A DNA stretch of 64,000 nt from Bradyrhizobium algeriense (GTDB lineage Bacteria > Pseudomonadota > Alphaproteobacteria > Rhizobiales > Xanthobacteraceae). This document shows positions 59,566-64,000 of the stretch, in pieces. Made by a program: the position numbers and the translations under genes. The DNA is taken from positions 186,001-250,000 of the forward strand of contig NZ_PYCN01000003.1 in the NCBI RefSeq assembly GCF_003062295.1. The letters are read 5' to 3'. Within the stretch, counting starts at the first letter, position 1. Every line of letters begins with the position of its first letter. Under the pieces are notes generated by a model. That model was not told the origin of the DNA and ran no database searches. It was given only the letters and a program-made list of their open reading frames with translations.

Positions 59566-62331
59566 ATGCGCGATGGCACAGAGGCTGAAGCCAAACTAAC
59601 ACTGGGCCAAGTCATCGGTCGGACTGCAAGTTCGTTCCCACACCAGCCTGCGATCGTCTCCGCCACGTTTGCGCCTCTGACGTACCGCGGTCTTCAGCGG
59701 CAGTTGGACGGCATCCGCCGACAGTTGCGTTTGGCTGGGTTCGACTGCAACGCCCGGATCGGGATACTCATGCCGAACGGCGCGGACGCGATTCTCACCA
59801 TCGTTGCGGTAGCCTGCTGCAGCATCGCAGTTCCTCTTGATCCGCGGCTGTCCCAGGCGGAGATCGATCAGCGTCTCGACATGCTGCGCCTGAACGCTCT
59901 TCTCGTGCCGCAAGGCAGTGCCTCTGAAGCTCGCCAGGCCGCCGAGCGGAGAAGGCTCGCCATCATCGAAGCCGCTCCGGTCGGACACGGTCAGCTTGGA
60001 CTCAATATCGCAGTGCAGATCTCCAACGCCCCTGCGATCGACGCTGAGCCTGATCAGGGCTCGCCCGCTTTCATCCTGCAGACGTCGGGCACGACCGCGC
60101 AGCCGAAGCTCATCCCGTTCAGTCATAGCAATATGCTGGCGGCGGCCGCACGGCTTCAGGCCTGGTTCGGCCTCACACACTGGGACCGTTGCCTGAGCGT
60201 TTCGTCCCCTTACTATTCCCATGGGCTCAAAGTAACGGTCTTCACACCGCTCCTGACGGGCGGCAGCATTGCCGTCCCGGCGAACTGTGCCGTCGTGGCG
60301 CTGGACGAGTGGCTCGATGTCCTGCGGCCGACTTGGTACTCGGCAGGTCCCACGCTCCACGCTGCCGTGCTGGACAAGGCAGAAAGCCTTGAGGATGCGC
60401 CGGCGGCGCACACTCTGCGGTTCGTCGTATCGGGTGGCGCGCCGCTGCTGAAAGAGGTGCAGGACGACCTGCAGCGCATTTTGGGCGTGCCGGTGCTGGA
60501 GCATTACGGCTCCAGCGAAGCCGCGCAGATCGCCGCCAACCTGCCGCCGCCCGGGCCGAACAGGCCTGGGACTTGCGGGCAACCGTGGCCTGATACCGTG
60601 GCCATCGTTGGTGAGGATGGACATCCCTTGCCAGCCGGCGAGCGCGGTGAGATCTGGGTACGTGGTCCCACCGTGACGTCTGGCTATCTCAGTGCGCCGG
60701 AACTCAATCAGGCTGCTTTCAGAGAGGGCTGGTTTCGCACGGGCGATATCGGCAGCCTCGATGGCGACGGCTTCCTGTCCCTGCACGGCCGCTTGAGCGA
60801 ACTGATCAACCGCGGCGGTGAGAAGATCGCCCCCGCCGAGATCGAATCCGCACTACTGCGCCATCCGGCCGTAGCCGAAGCCGCTGCGTTCGCAATCCCC
60901 CATCCACGCCTCGGCGATGACGTCGCAGCCGCCGTCGTTACCCATCCTTACGCGCAGACGACACCCGCGGAGCTTCGCCAGTTCCTGCAACGCGAGTTGG
61001 CCTCGTTCAAGATTCCGCGGCACATTCTATTCCTCGACCAGCTGCCAAAGGGGGCGACGGGAAAGGTCCAACGGCGACGGCTGCGCGAGTCGCTCGACGA
61101 GCTGTTGGATCAGCAGCGGGCGATGCCGCTGCCTGTTGCGGACAAAGGGCCATTGGATCTGGAAGCTGAATTGCTGATCCTATGGCGTAGACTGCTCAAA
61201 TCCGAGACCGTGACGGTCGATGATGATTTTTTTGCGCGCGGTGGTGATTCCCTTCTAGCGATGGAAATGCTCATCGAGGTCGAGCGGCTCGTCGGCCATC
61301 CCGTACCGGAAACGATCCTGTTCGGGGCAGAAACAATCCGGCAACTTGCTCCAAAAATCGCGATACAGACGGGCACGCCAGCGACGCCGTTCTTCCAGTT
61401 CAGTGCCCGTGGCCATCGGCGTCCGCTGTACTTTTTCAATGGAGACACCATCAGCGGCCATGAGAGTATGCGGCGAATGGTGGAGCTTTTCGGGCCCGAT
61501 TACCCGATCATCTCCATCGATCCCCATGGTCTCCGTGGGGAGCCGGTTCCGCCGTCGATCGAGGCGATGGCCGCCGACCGCCTGCCGCATATTCTGGAGA
61601 GGCAGACCAGCGATCCTTTCCTCCTGGGCGGCAAATGCAACGGCGCCATGGTGGCGTTCGAAGCAGCCCGCCTGCTGATCGCAGCTGGCCACAAGGTTGA
61701 TTTGGTTGCGATGGTCGATCCGCCGACAGTCGCTGCGCGTCCGGCGCCGCGGGCAATCATCGGTCTGATGAAGCCCATGGTTTCACCTTACTTTCTGCGC
61801 TGGATGTACGAGCATATGGCGCAGCTAGAGCGATACGCCAAGGCGTGGGGTCGCGAGCGGAATGCGATCGTCGAGGGCAAGTTTCTGCCCGCGTTGTGGG
61901 ACGCTTACTCAATCGCAATGGCGCAATATCTTCCGGCACCGCTTGAGGTCCCCGTGACATTTTACGCGGCCGAACATGACGGCCGGGCATGGCTGCATCT
62001 CAGCTCTCAAGTCGAAGTGGTCCAGGTGCCTGGGGGGCATGGTGGCTGCCTAACTATTGGCGCCGAACTCCTGGTTGATCATCTGCGGCAAAGAATTGAT
62101 GCTCTGGCTGATCGCGCGCCTCCGCCATTGAACCTCACACGTCGCGGACGCCAGGCTGGATTGGCATCTGACGACAATCAGGACGCTCGTGCGTCGTGGG
62201 TCGATACACTCAATCCACGAGATGACGGTGATTTGAAAGTCCAGTGCACGAACCGACCTGATGCCGCGGTGAGCCGCAACACAGCGGAGAAGGTCTCGGC
62301 TCTGGCGATCAAGGGGCTTGGAGTGCGGTAA
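59566..62331 (+). CDS. Single-module adenylation-carrier-thioesterase protein (NRPS-like)
   Basis: A 921-residue three-domain protein. The adenylation domain (about 1-520) has TSGTTAQPKLIPFSH (A3), YGSSEAAQIAA (A5), GWFRTGDIG (A7), GRLSELINRGGEKIAPAEIE (A8) and PKGATGKVQRRRL with the A10 lysine. A carrier domain follows with GGDSL and the phosphopantetheine Ser at 562. The thioesterase domain has the nucleophile elbow GGKCNGAM with Cys691 instead of Ser and the catalytic His825 (PGGHGG). The last 70 residues are a disordered-looking tail. A-T-TE architecture releases or condenses one activated acid, as in aryl or fatty acid products; the acid is unknown and no tailoring genes adjoin. Confidence 0.9.
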   Translation: MRDGTEAEAKLTLGQVIGRTASSFPHQPAIVSATFAPLTYRGLQRQLDGIRRQLRLAGFDCNARIGILMPNGADAILTIVAVACCSIAVPLDPRLSQAEIDQRLDMLRLNALLVPQGSASEARQAAERRRLAIIEAAPVGHGQLGLNIAVQISNAPAIDAEPDQGSPAFILQTSGTTAQPKLIPFSHSNMLAAAARLQAWFGLTHWDRCLSVSSPYYSHGLKVTVFTPLLTGGSIAVPANCAVVALDEWLDVLRPTWYSAGPTLHAAVLDKAESLEDAPAAHTLRFVVSGGAPLLKEVQDDLQRILGVPVLEHYGSSEAAQIAANLPPPGPNRPGTCGQPWPDTVAIVGEDGHPLPAGERGEIWVRGPTVTSGYLSAPELNQAAFREGWFRTGDIGSLDGDGFLSLHGRLSELINRGGEKIAPAEIESALLRHPAVAEAAAFAIPHPRLGDDVAAAVVTHPYAQTTPAELRQFLQRELASFKIPRHILFLDQLPKGATGKVQRRRLRESLDELLDQQRAMPLPVADKGPLDLEAELLILWRRLLKSETVTVDDDFFARGGDSLLAMEMLIEVERLVGHPVPETILFGAETIRQLAPKIAIQTGTPATPFFQFSARGHRRPLYFFNGDTISGHESMRRMVELFGPDYPIISIDPHGLRGEPVPPSIEAMAADRLPHILERQTSDPFLLGGKCNGAMVAFEAARLLIAAGHKVDLVAMVDPPTVAARPAPRAIIGLMKPMVSPYFLRWMYEHMAQLERYAKAWGRERNAIVEGKFLPALWDAYSIAMAQYLPAPLEVPVTFYAAEHDGRAWLHLSSQVEVVQVPGGHGGCLTIGAELLVDHLRQRIDALADRAPPPLNLTRRGRQAGLASDDNQDARASWVDTLNPRDDGDLKVQCTNRPDAAVSRNTAEKVSALAIKGLGVR

Positions 62332-62356
62332 GGCCGCCTCAATTGATGGCCTTTTT
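62330..62356 (+). terminator. Rho-independent terminator after the A-T-TE gene
   Basis: AAGGCC and GGCCTT pair with a 12-base loop and run into TTTTTC, directly at the stop codon. A standard terminator. Confidence 0.75.
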
Positions 62357-62985
62357 CATTTCGCGGGCCGGAGAGAAGCGGCCCCAGCAGCGGGGGGCTG
62401 GGGGCTGAGCTGAGGCCGCCATTCCAACCGCTAGCAACGCGGAAACAAGCGGCCAACGGTCAGTTAAATTATCGCAACCCGGTTGGTCGTTCCGAACTAG
62501 TTTGGAGTACCTCCGTTGGCGGCCTCTTTCATATCAGACTAAGCCGTGCCATGTGCCCATTGGCACCTCTGGCAACAAAACGCCGATAAGAACTCGTGCA
62601 GACCATGTCTGCTCCGCAAGCATTTCAGACGTCAACGTGTTCCGCTATCGCTTCAGCAAAAATCCGAAGACCGGATCCGTCATGGCGACGATAGCTGACG
62701 TGCGGCAAAGTCGATAGGCCCGCTCGGATGTCTCGCACCACAGGTGAGGCAGTTCCAGGCCGGCGGCGGCCAAGGAAAATCCGGCAAGGTGACGCTGGAC
62801 CCGCTGTGCGGGACACTGCCGAACTATGGGCGGATCGCTTCGGGAGCGATTGTGCCGCCGATCTGATATCCTGCACCGCGAGGGCTGGTCCATACTCTCA
62901 CTCAGATACGCGTCAGCGCATATTGATGTGTTTGCATGCGCAGCAACTGAACCAAACGATTACTGTTCGTTTCGCGGGAGCGATC
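62357..62985. other. Intergenic region without recognised gene
   Basis: About 630 bases. Short open frames on both strands have no family features, ribosome-binding site or conserved start. The GC-rich, frame-shifted character resembles decayed coding DNA. The region ends at the ATG of the serine hydrolase, preceded by GGGAG nine bases earlier. Confidence 0.4.
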
Positions 62986-64000
62986 ATGAATAAGTATCTT
63001 CTGGTGACGATTCTTGTGGTTCTCACCGGTACGGCGGCGGCTGCGCAGGCTCCAGACGCGCTCATCGCCCGCGCGAAATCTTTCGAACTCGATACGCCCT
63101 ATGTGCCACCGCCAGGCGACCCCTTGACGCATCATGCCGCCGGATTTGCGAAGGTCATGTGCTCAGCAGTATTCATGACCGGCCTTGCGCCCGATTTCGC
63201 GGCCGAAAATGTCGGGTTTTTCACGGCACCCTACCGACAGCGCGCGAAGCTCGGCAAGCCGGTCATCGATCGCGCCAACAAGGCGGTCCACGTCACGCTG
63301 CCTAACGGCGTGACCCGCACGGCCAAATATCTCGGGAGCCAAGGTTGCGTCACGTTCCCGATCGGCGAGAGCGCCATGAATTTCAAGCCGGTCGCCGTCA
63401 AGAGCCGATTGCCCGATCCCGCGACCCAACTGTGGCCCATGGGCGACATGCTGCCGCAGGAGCCGTTGCCGACAGAGATCGACACCGGGAAACTCAAAGC
63501 TGCCGTGAACGCCGCGTTCCAGCCGGCCGAAGCAATGACTGCGGCGTTCGTCGTGACGTGGAAAGGCCGCCTCATCGCCGAGCGCTACGCGGAAGGTGTT
63601 ACGGCGCAGACGCCGCTCGAAAGCTGGTCCATGGGCAAGAGCATTACCGCAGCGCTCATTGGCATTCTGGTCAAGGACGGCGTCTATGATTTGAACCAGC
63701 CGGCACCGATCCCTGAATGGCAAACGCCCGGCGACCCGCGCGCCAAAATACGCATTGCGGATCTCCTTCACATGTCGAGCGGGCTTCGGATCAGGGCGCC
63801 CCAAGACCCGGATTATGACCCAACGGGGCCTTACCCGGATCACATCTATCTTTATACCGGCGGCATCAATTCCTTTCACTACGCGGCGACACGGCCATTG
63901 CAATGGCCTCCCAACATGGTCGGGCGCTATCGCAACACCGATCCGGTCCTGATCAACTATCTGATCCGGCTCGGTGTCGAAAAAAGCGGTGACGAATATC
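62986..64000 (+). CDS. Serine hydrolase, class C beta-lactamase/EstB-like, cut by the window end
   Basis: At least 338 residues with the 3' end missing. The signal sequence MNKYLLVTILVVLTGTAAAA is followed by a region with AGFAKVMCSAVFMTGLAPDF. The penicillin-recognising SxxK motif is in ESWSMGKSITAALIG with Ser215 and Lys218. The second motif YxN appears as Tyr315-Arg-Asn317 (GRYRNTDPV). HMSSGLRIR lies in between. The family includes carboxylesterases and true beta-lactamases, and exported esterase activity is more likely given the extended N-terminus. The final KTG-type motif lies beyond the window. Confidence 0.88.
   Translation, partial: MNKYLLVTILVVLTGTAAAAQAPDALIARAKSFELDTPYVPPPGDPLTHHAAGFAKVMCSAVFMTGLAPDFAAENVGFFTAPYRQRAKLGKPVIDRANKAVHVTLPNGVTRTAKYLGSQGCVTFPIGESAMNFKPVAVKSRLPDPATQLWPMGDMLPQEPLPTEIDTGKLKAAVNAAFQPAEAMTAAFVVTWKGRLIAERYAEGVTAQTPLESWSMGKSITAALIGILVKDGVYDLNQPAPIPEWQTPGDPRAKIRIADLLHMSSGLRIRAPQDPDYDPTGPYPDHIYLYTGGINSFHYAATRPLQWPPNMVGRYRNTDPVLINYLIRLGVEKSGDEY

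Overview
The window looks like chromosomal DNA of a Bradyrhizobium-type alphaproteobacterium (Nitrobacteraceae). The evidence is the uniformly high GC, the abundance of ABC and Bug/TctC solute-binding proteins, an IalB-family protein, the acpXL/lpxXL very-long-chain lipid A cluster, an iron-control-element-like site, and several families of small palindromic intergenic repeats typical of that group. No phage, plasmid, transposase, rRNA or CRISPR is seen. One tRNA (Gln, CTG) is present.

Region by region. (1) 1-13.4 kb: a sugar or sugar-acid utilisation locus. On the minus strand run a CUT1 ABC importer (ATPase, Tat-exported binding protein, two permeases), a DenD-like dehydrogenase, KDG kinase, KDPG aldolase and a thiolase. 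Divergently lie a LacI regulator, an IlvD/Edd sugar-acid dehydratase and two SDR dehydrogenases. Two near-identical operator-like palindromes flank the LacI gene, one before each arm. (2) 13.4-16.7 kb: an EamA exporter/LysR pair, an M50 protease, a small membrane protein and an AraC remnant. (3) 16.7-24.9 kb: tonB-exbD-exbB with an N-terminally damaged piuC-like gene, an Irr-type site, a two-gene RND efflux pump and an IalB-family protein. (4) 25-31.2 kb: arylsulfatase with divergent TetR, tRNA-Gln, cytochrome P450, acyltransferase. (5) 31.2-39.3 kb: a TetR-headed minus-strand operon with enzymes of the protocatechuate/gallate 4,5-cleavage lower pathway (PDC hydrolase, 4-oxalomesaconate hydratase, CHA aldolase). 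It also holds a decarboxylase-like protein of periplasmic-binding fold, a type I extradiol dioxygenase and a Bug protein. Two more solute-binding proteins are divergent, with a perfect palindrome between the arms. (6) 39.3-50.7 kb: MFS transporter, PAS-GGDEF-EAL protein, HerA-like ATPase, AhpD-like protein, MgtC-like protein, ParB-like protein, then a repeat-rich noncoding stretch, an alpha/beta hydrolase, a possible SUKH protein and a GyrI-like protein. (7) 50.9-55.4 kb: acpXL, dehydratase, two ketosynthases and lpxXL, interrupted by two copies of a composite hairpin repeat. (8) 55.5-64 kb: a 37-residue membrane peptide, PotF-like protein, aminotransferase, rhodanese and GNAT enzyme. After these come a single-module adenylation-carrier-thioesterase protein with a cysteine in the thioesterase nucleophile position, and a serine hydrolase cut by the window end.

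How the parts work together: the sugar arm would import a sugar or sugar acid, dehydrate and oxidise it, and split a 2-keto-3-deoxy intermediate to pyruvate and glyceraldehyde-3-phosphate, under one LacI repressor. The aromatic arm would end in pyruvate and oxaloacetate under a TetR repressor. The XL cluster builds and attaches a very long hydroxy fatty acid to lipid A. All functions are read from motifs and remembered family features; no search was run.
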